Shown here: positions 1-12,265 of the stretch, in pieces
Numbering within the stretch: the stretch's first letter is position 1
Layout: the number at the start of each line of letters is the position of its first letter
DNA from: Castanea sativa
Lineage: Eukaryota; Streptophyta; Magnoliopsida; Fagales; Fagaceae
Direction: 5' to 3'
DNA length: 64,000 bases
Assembly: GCF_040712315.1 (NCBI RefSeq)
Contig: NC_134017.1
Location: forward strand, 23,168,322-23,232,321
Made by a program: the position numbers and the translations under genes
The notes under the pieces: model-generated
Told to the model about the DNA's origin: nothing
The model's input: the letters and a program-made list of their open reading frames with translations, nothing else
Databases searched by the model: none

Positions 1-410
1 CATCATCCATCTTAATTCAAGTCTAACAATACTCACTAAATCAGCCAAGTTCTACTACCACTCTGGTTGGGCCTCAATATAAGCTTATGTGAATTAAGAA
101 ATTTAACTAAGCACTTTTAACAAATCTTGAAAAAAATATTATAATTTAATTAACCTAACCAATATCTTATACTAATAAAGAAATATATCAACCACACGAA
201 AGAACATAAAAATTTACATGGAAAAATCTTCTTTGAAGGAAAAAAGCATATTTCCAACTCCAAACAATGTCACTATTATGAAACTAGTTATGTATCTTCT
301 TAAGTTTACATCTACCTACAACTTGAGTTCACATATATTATAATATCTCTTCTTCTAGGAATTAATGCAAACTCACTTGAGATTTTCACTATAGATATTA
401 AAACTTTTCA
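1..410. other. AT-rich intergenic DNA
   Basis: No ORF of note, no RNA gene and no repeat boundary could be recognised. It appears to be ordinary AT-rich plant intergenic DNA. Confidence 0.5.
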
Positions 411-545
411 TGATTATAAGTATAAGTGCTTGTGGGGTGTAGGAGGGTATAAGGGTTGGGGTTCAAGTCTCCAAAAGGAAGCTTTACACACATATATACA
501 TAGATTAAGCTAGAGTATAATTTTTATCTTGTATTCAAAAAAAAA
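411..545 (+). repeat. SINE-like element, family A (truncated copy)
   Basis: This stretch matches the better-bounded copy at 9238-9401: an AAGTATAAGTGCTTGTGGGG-like head, a G-rich middle, a pol III B-box-like GGGGTTCAAGTCTCC at about 459-473, then a CATATATACATAG...TAGAGTATAATTTTTATCTTG tail and an A-run at 537-550. A tRNA-derived SINE is the best explanation. The 5' end is diverged and no target duplication was identified. The family assignment is by internal comparison only. Confidence 0.5.
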
Positions 546-1189
546 AAAAAACTGCTTGAGGTAAACCAAAATTTTCATCTCTTGAGTGTGCCTCATGACT
601 AAAGAAACTCTCATTGTTTTCTTTCCTCTTACACACTATATGAGTCATTTCTTTTCTCAATTTGCTACACTAATCCAAGACTCACAGATTCTCCTTGATT
701 TATGCATTTTACAAAAAACCAAATCTTGATGTCTTTCTTCTCACAATTGAGGCTCTTGTAGTCGTTTATAAACTCAAATGAACCATATCTATGCTCATTG
801 TGGTACTTAGCACATACCCACACAACACATACTCAATCACTATCTAATCAATTTGGGTCATCACAATCCCCCCACTTAAATCTTTGACATACTATAGGGC
901 TCATAAGGATGATGTCTTCAAACTTATACGAGATTACCAACTTGGCTTTGATACCATTTGTAATGGTCTAAAGAAAAACGTTAGTAACATTTGTGATAAT
1001 TCTAAAAGGACTATTATAGTCTTAATTAAGATTTCTTGTAGTTATTTGTAAAGGCCAAATCAACTTTGTATATCTTGATGTAGGACTCAACATACTCACA
1101 TACACACTTAATAACTATCCAATCAATATGGGATATAACATGCACTACTCCCTAAGTGAAAATCTTTTTATTTTATTTTATAATTTCAT
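546..1189. other. AT-rich intergenic DNA
   Basis: No gene seen. The stretch holds an A-run at its start and otherwise unstructured AT-rich sequence. Confidence 0.4.
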
Positions 1190-1525
1190 CTCTCTCTCTC
1201 TCTCTCTCTCTCAATTGTTTCTCTCCATGCATTACCTCCCAAGCAAACATCCAAAATTTTCTCTCTCGATGATTTCTCGTTCAATTGGCTTTTTCCCTTG
1301 CACTATCTAGTAAAAATCCAATTTATTCTTTCTTGGTTTCATGCTCAATTGTCCCTTTCCATACGTTACTTCTTAAGCAAAAATCCAATATTTTTTCTCT
1401 CTATTGATTTGATGCTCAATTGTCAATCTCCTTGCACTACCTTCAACGTAAAAATCTAATTTTCTAATATCTTGGTTTAACGCTCAGGAATGGAACTATG
1501 GTTTAACGCTCAGGAATGGAACTAG
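1190..1525 (+). repeat. Imperfect tandem repeats
   Basis: After a (TC)n run (about 1190-1213) there are three loose copies of a roughly 80-110 bp unit marked by GCTCAATTGT, TTGCACTAC and AAAAATCCAAT. A 25-26 bp unit beginning GGTTTAACGCTCAGG is then duplicated exactly side by side at 1474-1499 and 1500-1524. No coding role is visible. Confidence 0.6.
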
Positions 1526-3950
1526 GATTCAAACTTAGGAGGGGCTGAAGTTCTTTGTTCAAAGATTTAAAAAAATTGGAATATCAATATTAGAGGTTTA
1601 CAAAGTTACATATTAGCATTAATTTATTAATTTTTATTTTTATTTTTTCTTTTGAAAAAATAATTAATAATAGAATTTTATAATCAAGAGTTTTGCAAGT
1701 CAATTGACACGTCTTAATATTTTCAAGGTCTAATTAATGTGTAGATGAAGTGATCAATATGTGGCATAAAAGTTGTCTCTATGGCTATGAGGGTGGAGTC
1801 ATTTGAGAGGGAGAAATTGGGTAAATGTTATTGAATTTTTGTGATTTTTTTTTGCTAGAATTTGTAATTGACTTGTTATTATTGTTTTTGTTTAGACCGG
1901 ATTTATAATTTGTCAAAAAGATTTTCTTATTATCCAGATATATGCATTTTTTTTAATAGATTTTTCTTGTTATCTATCTGTTGGATTTCTTGGGTCAGTT
2001 TGTTAATTTTTTGGGGAAAGGGAGCCAAGTATATAAATTTAGGAGTCAAAATTAAATTCTTTTTTTTGTTAATATACATAGTATTTTTTTTCAAAGGTTG
2101 GGAGGGGGGGGGGGGGGGATTTTGGGCTAATTAAACCCATCAAACTTTTGTAATATTGTCTAAATGTAGAGCTTAAACCTATATTTTTTGGTAGATAGAA
2201 AGTGCCGATTACTTCTCTTTAACAAGGAAAACCTTTTCTTTTCACGCCAAGTAATCGATTTTTCTTCCAAAAAAAAAAAAAAAAAAAATCCCATTTAACT
2301 ACTCAAAGTCATAATAGAAATTTGAGGTAATTTTCCCAGTGGTTCAGAATTTTCTTTGGTTCTGTATAGTGCAGTCAGAATCACAGATAAACTGGGTATG
2401 GCAGTTAAACCATACAAAACAAAACTGCACATTCATGTGGCGACCATTACTTCCACACATTCAATTATTACACAACTTGTTCCCAGTGACCTTTTCTCTG
2501 CAGCCAACTGAGCGACAATAGTACAAAAATGATTTGAGTATATGTATTTATTCACTTCTCTCCTGTTATTTATTTCAACCACTTGATTAAAAATGTACCA
2601 TCTTTTTGAAATGTTAAAAGCTGATGTTTTTATTTTATTCTTCACTCTTCTCTATGATGGATATGACCATGATTGGATCGCATTGTCTAAACTTAGCCCG
2701 TACTATTAACTTTATTACAGCCAAAATTATCAAATAATGACAACAAACTCTTGTATAAAAAATTCCGACCAGGGGTCCAGGACATACCTTGTTATGATAT
2801 TTCAGTATTTTCTAACTTTATCAGGGAATCTAGATACTATAAGCCTTACAAGAATATAATTGGATAATGGCATATATTAACCGTCCATTTTAGTAATATT
2901 TTTACAGTATACACGTGGTTAGCTATCAAGTTGTTTCTTTAGTACTTCCTATATGCTATATATATGAGGATTGATTGTACCATATAATACCTTCTCAATG
3001 GTTCAAATTAAAAGTTAAAAAGCTAACTTTTGATATCAACTATTAGATCAAGGAAGTTAAAAAGGTAAAAAAGTTGAAAGTTATAAAAAAAAGTTAATAA
3101 TTTTGAAAAAGTGAAAATAATATGGGAGGGATTGCATATCTCAATTCATATATATGGTGTAAAAAATGAAAAGATCAATAGCAAACTACTAAGCCAAGCA
3201 TAGGTAAAAGTTTTGTTTTTATTTTTTATACTAAGTATTACATTGCATATGTCAAATTTGTGCCCATAAATTGTAAAATTAAAAGCATGGATTTAATAAT
3301 TTTATTTTCAAAATTCTCAAAAAAATGTAAAAATTGGATAAAATGTGCAAATGAGGTTTATTCTTTTTTAATTAACAATGGTTCTAATTTATTAAAAAAA
3401 AATGGTATTGTATAATAATATTTGAAATATTTTTATATGAGCAATAAGTTACTCTTATTTCTTCTTATCAAAAAAGAAAAAGAAAAGAAAGTTATACTCT
3501 TATTTCTCATATATATATATAAACAAGTTAAGCACCTCACAATAAATATGTCCTTATGCTTACACGTATTTGTTTTGGGCATCATATGATACCAAACTTA
3601 ATTTTGATGTGTTGACCATACACAAAATATGCAAATATCAAATTTATTTAAAATAATTGAAGAGTAAAACTGATTCATTGATCCAATTTTGTAGAGAAAA
3701 ATTAGTGGACTAAGTTATATACATATTTTTCAGAAATGTACTTTGATGTTACACATGCGTATTTAGTATTATCTAACTATCATTTGAAGTGTATGTATAA
3801 ATTCATTGTTCTCTATAAATGTAATTATTTTTCTAGGTAGGTAGAGAATTTTTAAGCTATGAGAACTTTTAATAATTTAATTTTGGCTGATAGTTCAATT
3901 TTAATATTTATTCTTTTGAACAATTAACTTGTTAGGGCCTAGTATGTGGT
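1526..3950. other. AT-rich intergenic DNA with a poly-G run
   Basis: No gene is supported. There is a G-run of about 15 bases at 2105-2119, an A-run near 2270-2288 and an (AT)n patch near 3508. Short ORFs here have no recognisable domain and are not better than chance. Confidence 0.5.
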
Positions 3951-3954
3951 TAAC

Positions 3955-4532
3955 ATTTATGCAAGGTTATAAATAATCTAAACTGTTTATGAGCAGCTCA
4001 AGTTTAGCTTGGAAAATATTGTTCATGTTTGTTTGTTTAGTAAACAAGCCAAGTTTAAGCTTGAATATTAAACAAGCCAAGCTCAAATTAATTAATATAT
4101 TCGTGAACAAGCATGATCAATTTAACTATATATAATATTGTATTTTTATTTGTATACTTGTCCAAAAATATACTTATATAGCCTTGAGAATGGATTGTGT
4201 AAGTTTGTAACTAGGTTCAAATAATATCGAATTCGTATGTGTAGTTTATTGATAATATAAATAGTTCATTTGTAATAAAATTCAAACATTTGTGAAGGGG
4301 TAAGAAATTTTGCTCATGGTTTTATTATATATGTGAAAAGAATAATTTAATCAAGTAACTCATGAATAAGCTTAAGCTTGTTTGATAAGAAAATGAATCA
4401 AGCTTAGACAAGTAATCTTGTTTAGTAATTAATGATGTTGAGCTCAACTTGTTTCGAAATAAAATATAATGAACAACTTTGAACTTTTAATACTCGACTT
4501 GGCTCGACTCGTTTACAATCCTACATATATGG
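3955..4532. mobile_element. Degenerate hAT-like MITE
   Basis: The left end AAGGTTATAAATAA and the right end CGTTTACAATCCT are roughly inverted, as in the common plant hAT MITEs that begin GGTTGTAAACGA. The interior is full of AGCTCAAG/CTTGAGCT-type words typical of that group. A possible 8-bp duplication ACATTTAT / ACATATAT flanks it with one mismatch and a 2-base offset on the left. Boundaries are approximate. Confidence 0.4.
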
Positions 4533-4879
4533 TATGATGAAAAAAAATTATTAATGACTTTGACACCTTTTTTATTAAGTACAAAAATTATAAATCAAGG
4601 AAAGGGGAAGGTCCAAAACCATCTTTAGATCTTAGAGAAGAGATCCAATTAGGGAGAGAAGAGATATTTAGGAGTCCATCCCAATTACAGTGGATAACCC
4701 AACATACAATATTATGGGCTAAACAATTGATGTTCATGCATGTTTACAAAGCAAATTAAAGTCCCAACAAGATAGGGAGTTGAAGGAATAAAAAATAGAT
4801 AACAAAAAGGAGAAATAAAATCTGAGGTATTGACTGAATGATGCTGTAGGGCTTCAAGCACGTAGAGGGATTCCCCTTC
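4533..4879. other. Intergenic DNA between a MITE remnant and a duplication
   Basis: No gene, RNA or clear repeat was recognised. Confidence 0.35.
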
Positions 4880-5935
4880 AACAAATGGCTTTGACACCTA
4901 ATGGTTTACCTTTATGTTTAAAAGACGGAGATTTGAGACTGGAATTGTGTGAATTTGTGATTGTAAAAGGTGTTATTTTAGCTAAAATCGAATATCTTTC
5001 ACAATCAAAACTAAGCTGTGGAAGGTGAAAACATTGTTGTTTTGTAAGAATAGTGAGCCTTATCTGTATCATATTACATACAAGATCAATAAATCAAGAG
5101 TAAAAATATTATTAACGTATAACGTGTTTTATATTTTTATTTTTTTATAATCACAATGATCAATGATTTTACCACCCAATAGCTAATTTTTACGTTGGGC
5201 TGTAAATGAGTTGAGCTTCGTCATGAAGTGAGTATTCAAGCTTGGCTTAACAATGAATGTAAAATGTTCAAGTTTGGTTCGAGCTTGAACCAAGTCTATA
5301 AATGATGTTTGAGCTCGAATTAGTAAAAAAATCTAAAAGTTTAAGCTTGAGTTTGCTCGGCTTGATTCTAGTCAAGCCGAGATTGAGCTCAATATCAAGC
5401 TTAAATTCAAGTTTAATATCAAGTTTTGAGTTTTAGGTTCAACACAAGTATATCATGAGTCTCATATCAAGTTTATTAGTATGAAGCCTATTTTGGTTTG
5501 AACAAATAATCTAATTTCCAATTACTTAAAATCTTAGTAAAATATGGATTTAATTGTCAAGCTTATATCAAACTTATTAGCAAATCTATAAATGAGTCTA
5601 GACTAAGCTTCTTTTGTATTGAACCTTAATGTTCACGAGCTTGTTATCGAACAATTTATTTAATTATTTATATGCTTGGGCTTGACTCGTTTATTAAACA
5701 AGTGGGTTGGTATTGTGTGAATTGGTGAATGTAAAAGGTATTTATAGCTTACATGATATCTCCTTCCTTACAAGTAATGTGGATGGTGAAGTCATAGTTG
5801 TATGGTTAGAATAGTAAGCCTTATCTATATTCCGTTTATACAAGAAGAATATATTAAGAGAGAAAAATTTGCTAACATGTAACATGGTTTTTAAATTATA
5901 AAGATCGATGACTTTGTCACTCAATAGTTAGTTAT
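4880..5935 (+). repeat. Local duplication flanking a hAT-like fragment
   Basis: Two copies of a ~230-250 bp segment lie about 775 bp apart (about 4940-5190 and 5713-5935). Shared landmarks in the same order are TTGTGTGAATT, GTAAAAGGT, a TAGAATAGT/AAGAATAGT word before GAGCCTTATCT or AAGCCTTATCT, ATTAAGAG/AATCAAGAG, AACGTGTTT/AACATGGTTT and CAATAG. Between them (5195-5700) is a fragment rich in AGCTTGAG/GCTCGAATT words ending in TTGACTCGTTTATTAAAC, resembling the hAT-like MITE at 3955-4532. The arrangement suggests a duplication created with, or bridged by, the element. Confidence 0.55.
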
Positions 5936-6937
5936 TTATTTATTTTATATTTCAATGATGAAAATTTGAGGTTGGATTACTATTACGAACAAAAAGGTGT
6001 TTTTTTTTCTTTGTACAAATGAGAATGAGATTCATGAGAATGCAATCGTACAAATTACTCGATGGAAGGAGGTATTAAAAAAAAAAAAACCCTTAATGGA
6101 TGTGTAACTCATGACCAATAAGTAGAAACAAAGTGGTGTTATTCTGTTGTTTGACAAATAGAGAAAAAAATGTGTAGTGGTGAAGACTGAAGAAGATAAT
6201 GTTTGATGTGTTAAATACTGTAACGAAAAAAAAATAAAATATACTGAGGATAAGAAAAATGGGAACCCAACTGACCATATTTGTCTTAATAATTCCATTC
6301 TGTCTTTCCTCCTATGGGGTTTCCATTGGTTTGCTGCTACGTCATGTGATTGGTTACAAGTATGAAAAAAAAGGAGAAGGAAATCCCAAGTGCATTAAAC
6401 TATACACCACAATTCATGGCATAATGAGTCCAAAAGGTCTCCAACTTTAGATAATTTTATTATTTACTGATTTTTAGTCTTTTGTGGACCCTAGAAAAGA
6501 TAGATATTGTTGCTTCAATTGAATATTCATTTAAGGAAACATGAGGGGTCGCATTTTTTATATTTTTAAAATATATATTATTAAATATACTTAATCATCT
6601 TCATGATCTTATAGATCAAGAAGATAGGAATGGTATTAGCCATTGATCGAACTTAGGATACTAATTAATTAAACCCTCATCCTAATATTACTTCATTCTC
6701 TTTTGTATTTTTTGAATGCTTCAAGATAACCCACTCACTCACTCAGATTGAATTAATAACCTTTGTCATCATGAAAGATGAAATGTCATTTGAACTACAA
6801 ACTATTCATCACTATTACTTGTCTCCATCAATATAGTTCTTTATTCTACCATTATTGTTGTGCTAATGCAAATATGTTGATCCCCAAGTTTAGGGAAGAA
6901 GAAGTAAAGAGCAAGTAATGTCCCTAATTTAATTCTT
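5936..6937. other. AT-rich intergenic DNA
   Basis: Short ORFs on both strands around 6032-6450 overlap each other and carry no recognisable motif. No gene is supported. Confidence 0.45.
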
Positions 6938-7040
6938 ACCGACTATAATTTTCCTATCAATTAGTGACATTACCTTTTATTTTTTTCTCCATCAAAAATC
7001 AAAAGTAATGTCCCTAATTGATAGGAAAATTATAGTCGGT
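6938..7040. repeat. Inverted repeat, ~40-bp stem
   Basis: The left arm (6938-6977) and right arm (7001-7040) are reverse complements except for about two mismatches; the spacer is about 23 bases. The arm begins ACCGACTATAATTTTCCT. A second, direct copy of part of the right arm (AAGTAATGTCCCTAATT) lies just before at about 6914-6930. Transcription would give a long hairpin; it may be a MITE remnant or a small-RNA source. Confidence 0.75.
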
Positions 7041-8279
7041 GACAAAATCTAATAACAAAAACTAAGGTAAAGAGAGCCATGGATCCTCGAAGTTGAAAAC
7101 CCCCCAAAATGACAAAAGGAGTCATTGTACACATTTGCCAAAGTTGAAAAAGGGGTTTGAGATGAGTGAACATGTACTACAGTGTCTATTGAGCTAAAAT
7201 CCAAAGGACAATCTGACTTCTACCATCCTTTGCTTTGGCCAGGAGTGGGAGATGCAACAATCATATACTCATATGTCACACAACTTTATTCTTCTTACAA
7301 ATTTTACTGTATATAGGTACTCTAAGGTTGTACATTTTATTGTATGTAAGAAACCACCGTACTCACCAATTATTTTGTAAGAATATCTTGAAGGTAAGTA
7401 TTCAGTGTATTTTTTAACAAAAACCAAAAAAAACGTATTCAATGTATTTAGATATATTATGGCCTAGGTGACTCAAATTTTAATAGGTTTATGTACTTGT
7501 AGAATAAATATTTTAATCTTGACTAAGTCTATAATTAGTTTAGGATTAGTTAAGTATTATCTAGTATATAAATTTTACATTGAATTCATTGTAATATAAG
7601 TGTTTAATTTCAATGTGTAGTTGTTAAGAATTTTTTACTCTAAACGTAAGCCGTCAGATTGAATCACGTAAATCTTTGTATACTATCTCTCTCATGTTTC
7701 TACATATCATTCAATAATTGCACATAATAACATAACTTTAACGTGGTACATGGGTTTTTAGATCATAAAGAAAAACACTTTATTACATTTTTGGTTAAGA
7801 AGCCAAAATTTAGCATTAGTTTAAGGAGAATTTGCTTGTAATAGGTCCACATTGGCAAGAACCAATTTCAGATTATGTATCGTGAATCATCAAAGTATGC
7901 TTTGGATTTTGCATCATTGTCAAAACTCTTTGAAATAATTTATCAAATAAGTCCTAAAAATCTTTATAGCTCAGAACATAACAAAGGGTAGGTTGATAGA
8001 GAATCTGAGAATATAACAAAAGAGAGGGTTGAAACTTTTAGAGGTTAGAAAGTGACTAGAAGAATCAACGGCCAAGTATCAGGTGACAATTGACAAGTGG
8101 TGTGTGTAGAGTGACAGTGTTCTAATAGGGTAACACTCTGGTTTTTGGGTTAGGGGGAGGGTATACTCATGATATGAGTCAGTGAAGGACCATGACGTAC
8201 TAGACCTGACCATAGAAAGTAGAAACACTTATCCTCAAATATCCAAAAAAGATTTGTTAAAATGAAAGTTTAAAGAAAG
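7041..8279. other. AT-rich intergenic DNA
   Basis: No gene or recognisable repeat. Confidence 0.4.
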
Positions 8280-9740
8280 TTGAATCAATAATTCAAATTA
8301 AATTTTAATTTAACTATAAATTTGTACCAAGTGTCCTAATTTATTTATTTATATAATTTGATGCCAAATGTCTTTAGATTTTAGATGTACTATAATTTCA
8401 CATTAAGTATCATTTTGATTATACTCTAATTTAGTATTAGTTATATTTACATACAAATTCATTCATCTAAACCTCAAATATATAAAAGGGTTTAATTCAA
8501 ATTTATTAGCTTTTTGCGTAATACTGTGAACGTATATATAATTGTGTGTGTATATGAAATTGTGATTGTTCTTAATTGTATTTGTTCATATACACAAAGT
8601 TACAAACTAACATATGTAAAATTAAAGACGTTTGATTTTTGGTTGATCTTATAATTTTTTGCCACATAAGCTTTTGAGGATTCACAATTTTACAGGTTAA
8701 ATTCTTAAATAATTTTTTTAAAATTTGTTTTAGACTATATATGTATATACATATATATGTAAGTATTTGTATTAAATAAAATTATTTTTTATATTAAAAC
8801 ACTTAATTAGAAAATTTTCACATCATATATGTATAAAAAACAATCATAATAAATATCTATTAACAATTATCATAATTATATATTTAATAGTTTCATAAGA
8901 AAAGACAATCATAATAAGTCTTCATTAATAATTACCATAATTATATATTTAATAGATCCGTAGAAAGAGAAAATCATAATAAATATCTATTAATAGTTAT
9001 CATAATTATATATTTAATAGTTTCATATGAAAAGACAATCATAATAAGTCTTCATAAATAATTACCATAATTATATATTTAATAGATATGTAGAAAGAGA
9101 CAATCATAATAAATTAAAATTATATCTTATCTTTAAACTCTTCTAAAAGAAAAAAAAAAAATTCTATATTTAAACACTCAATTAGAAATTTTCCACATCA
9201 TATCCGCAAATAAAAATAATCATAATAAATATCTATTAATACTACCATGCACTCTTAGCATGATAGTCACTTTACAAGTACAAAGTTCTTGTGAGGTGGG
9301 GGTAGGAGGGGGGGTAAAGGCCAGAGTTCAAATCTCCAAGAAGAAGGTTCATACATATATATACTTAAATTAGGCTAGAATATAATTTCTATCTTATATC
9401 AAAATATCTATTCATAATTATATATTTAATAGTTTCATAAGAAAAGACAATCATAATAAGTCTTCATCAATAATTACCATAATTATATATTTTAATAGTT
9501 TTGTAGAAAGAGAAAATCATAATAAATATCCATTAACAACTACCATAATTATAAATTTAATAGTTTCAAGAAAAATGAAAATTGTAATAAATACCTATTA
9601 ATAACTACTATAAGTATCAAATTAAAAATTTTGTATAAAAATAAAAATAAAATAAATTTTTATTAATAATTAACATAATTATCAAATCATATATATATAT
9701 ATATATATATTATGTTTCTTTTTTGATAAACATCATATTT
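8280..9740 (+). repeat. Large tandem duplication, copy 1
   Basis: About 1.4 kb that recurs as copy 2 at 9750-11140. Shared landmarks in order: TCAATCAA, ACCAAGTGT or CAAAGTGT, TATAATTTGATG, CACATTAAGT or CATATTAAGT, a shared TTATACTCTAATTTAGTATT, CATTCAT, then AATTGTGATTGTT and CAAACTA. The 3' part (from about 8840) is an AT-rich array of a ~100-110 bp unit with words AATCATAATAAATATC and TACCATAATTATATATTTAA. A SINE-like element interrupts the array at 9238-9401. Confidence 0.65.
9238..9401 (+). mobile_element. SINE-like element, family A, with target duplication
   Basis: A 164-bp insert sits in an otherwise regular AT-rich array, flanked by the exact 11-bp direct repeat AAATATCTATT (9227-9237 and 9402-9412). 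It has a B-box-like GAGTTCAAATCTCC at about 9325-9338 and matches the copy at 411-545. Because the array itself contains the flanking word, the duplication supports insertion without proving it. Confidence 0.6.
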
Positions 9741-9995
9741 AAAGCAGAATCTAGGAGAAAGTTCAATCAAGAATCCAAATTAGTTTCTAATTGAACTCTA
9801 ATTTTGTGCAAAGTGTACTTTTAATTGTCCTATAATTTGATGTTAAGTGTCTTTATAATTGTCTCATAATTTGATGCACTCCAATTTCATATTAAGTGTT
9901 TTTTCGATTATACTCTAATTTAGTATTAGTTATATTTACATTCCAATTTCATTCATTTAAACTTCGTAAATATAAAAGGAATAAATTCAAATTTA

Positions 9996-10165
9996 GAGTG
10001 TGTTTGGATACCGCTTATTTTGCTGAAACTGAAAACTTATGGCTGAAAGTACTTTAAATAAAGGTAAAAGTTAGTTGAAATAGTACAGTGAGACTCATGA
10101 ATAGTACAAAAAATAAGCTGAATAATAAAATAATTTTAATTTTTCAACCCAATCCAAACGCACAC
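9996..10165. mobile_element. Tourist-like MITE (170 bp) with TTA target duplication
   Basis: Terminal inverted repeats GAGTGTGTTTGGAT and, at the right end, ATCCAAACGCACAC match at 12 of 14 positions. TTA flanks both ends (9993-9995, 10166-10168), the 3-bp duplication typical of PIF/Harbinger elements. Copy 1 of the surrounding duplication lacks the insert and reads AAATTTATTAGC near 8503, a natural empty site. There is no coding capacity. Confidence 0.85.
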
Positions 10166-10337
10166 TTATTATCCTTTTACATAACACTATAAGTGTGTAC
10201 AATTTGTTACTTACTAGGCACAAAAATATTGGTGTGAGTATAATTGTGATTGTTTTTAATTATATTTATGCATATACATAATGTGACAAACTAGCATATA
10301 TAAATTTGAAGACATTTAACTTTTGGTTAACCGCATA

Positions 10338-10652
10338 CTCCCTTTGTCCCAAATTTTTAGTCATGTTTCAAAAACTCAATATTTTAAGAGAATATTATTT
10401 ATTATCATGTCGCTTGTATAAAAAAAGTATAAGTTTTCAAAACTAGCTTTAAATAAATTGTTGATTGTGTTTAGAAAACCCAAATTTGTAAATGTTCCTT
10501 GAAATAAGATAGGGGCACAATAGAAAAGTTAATAAATTTGTGATTAAACCCAAATTTTAGAAACAAGAAAAATTTTTTGGACATCCCAAAATGGAATATA
10601 AGACCAACAATTTGGAGCAGAATAAAAGACTAACAATTCGGAACAGATGCAG
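10338..10652. mobile_element. Degenerate Stowaway-like MITE
   Basis: It starts TA|CTCCCTTTGTCCC, close to the Stowaway terminal repeat. The right end GAACAGATGCAG|TA is a decayed reverse complement (about 8 of 12). The interior has the ATTTTTAGTCATG and GACATCCCAAAATGG words common to this class. TA flanks both sides. It is absent from the older duplicate at 8.6 kb. Confidence 0.5.
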
Positions 10653-11140
10653 TATTATTTTATTAAATAAGTTTTTGAGTTCACACAATTTTACACATCA
10701 ACATTCTAATATATATATTTTAATTGATTTTAAATCAATTTTATATTTCAACTCTCAATTGAAATTTTGCCACATCATATCCATATGCAAGAAAGATAAT
10801 AATAAATATCTATAAAAATTACCATAATTATAAATTTAATAGTTTCATAAAAATACAATCATAATAAATATCTAATAATAATTACCATAATTATATATTT
10901 AGTAGTTCCATATAAGAAAACAATTGTAATAAATACTTATTAATAATTATCATTATTATAAAATTTAATATTTCATAAAAAACAAAATCAAAATAAATAT
11001 TCATTAATAACTATTATAATGATCAAATTTCGCATTTATATATTATATAATATAAAATAAAATAATCTTTTAGATAAAATGATATTTTATTGAACTTTAT
11101 AAACTTTCATTAATAACTGTCATAATGATCAAATTTTATA

Positions 11141-11300
11141 TTTTTTTTGAGAGAGAGTTTCAACCAATGGTGTCCGCTCCTGATAATAACTCTTTATCAT
11201 TAGACCAAGACACCAATCAGTTTTTGGTGTAGACGGCGGTTGAACCTCAGATCTTTTATTCAACCATCAGAGACTTTACCAGTTAAGTTAACTCGAACAC
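11141..11300 (-). mobile_element. tRNA-derived SINE, family B (minus strand)
   Basis: Read on the minus strand, the element begins near TCGAGTTAACTTAACTGGTA (A-box-like), has GAGGTTCAACCGCC (B-box-like), continues through TTGGTGTCTTGGTC and TATCAGGAGCGGAC, and ends GTTGAAACTCTCTC followed by an A-tail (the T-run at 11141-11148). This is the layout of a plant tRNA-derived SINE. No flanking duplication was established. Confidence 0.6.
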
Positions 11301-12265
11301 ACTTCTTGTGCATTACATAGGTTGCTAACTTTTTTTTTTTTTTTTTGAGATAACTAGTCTTTTATTTTAAAAGAAAAACACACGTGTGCGTGCTCACACA
11401 CACAAGGAGAGGGATTGAAGTTATAACACAAAAACACATTACACACTCTATACACACATGGAAAACTAGTTGAGTTTTTTATTTTTATTTTTATGTTAAG
11501 TAATTTTTAATATTTTACATATGGGATCAACTCCCCAATGCCAATTTTTATTTGGGTGTGGGGGGGGGGGGGGGGGGGGTTTAAACGTGAAATCTTAAAA
11601 GATCTAGTCAAAAGAAGTCAAGTAGAATAATAAAATATAAAAATTTTAGAAGATAATATCAGAAAATATCCTAAATGATCACTCTAGGCTTTTGTTTAAT
11701 TTAAAAAAAAAAAAAAAAGGGTGGTGGCAGTCTTTCTTTTACTATTGGGTGTGGGAGGTTGGGGGTTCAACTGCCCCACCGTGACCTCCTCTGTCCGCCA
11801 CTGCATATAACATTAGCTAACTACTCATCCAAATACTAGTAATGATCTCTTGAAGGAGGATTTAGTGTTAATAAAATTTTTGGAAAACTTTATATTTTAT
11901 TTTCTTGTGGATTCAAAATTTTCTAATAAATTTAAACTAAATTTTCGTAATTGTTGGCTGATGAGTATTACTGATCCCACGCACTTTCCAGAATTCTTTT
12001 ATTTATGTGTGAGTTTAATCACACTCTTCTAGAACTACTTAGATTGATACCATAATAAAATATTACGTATTCAAAAACTAAATCTGATAAATACATAAAT
12101 AATAATTTAATGTTTATTCTAACATGAATCGATCACGTCATTTTCACAGTTATGTTTATGTCAAATATCATGCTTCCTTGAATCAGGCCAGGCATGTAAT
12201 CAACCCTGTGATTTAGTAGAGAGAATCTAACCCCGCTAGACCAAATCTGTGGAACTGAAATGCAT
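11301..12265. other. Intergenic DNA with homopolymer runs
   Basis: Holds a T-run at 11332-11346, an uninterrupted G-run of about 20 bases at 11560-11579 and an A-run near 11702-11717. A small segment at about 11720-11790 with GGGGGTTCAACTGCCCC looks like another SINE scrap. No gene. Confidence 0.45.

Larger units (their letters stand above)
9750..11140 (+). repeat. Large tandem duplication, copy 2
   Basis: Diverged repeat of the segment beginning at 8280. Relative to copy 1 it has gained a Tourist-like MITE (9996-10165) and a Stowaway-like element (10338-10652). The AT-rich array with AATCATAATAAATATC/TACCATAATTATA words recurs at about 10790-11050. Confidence 0.6.
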
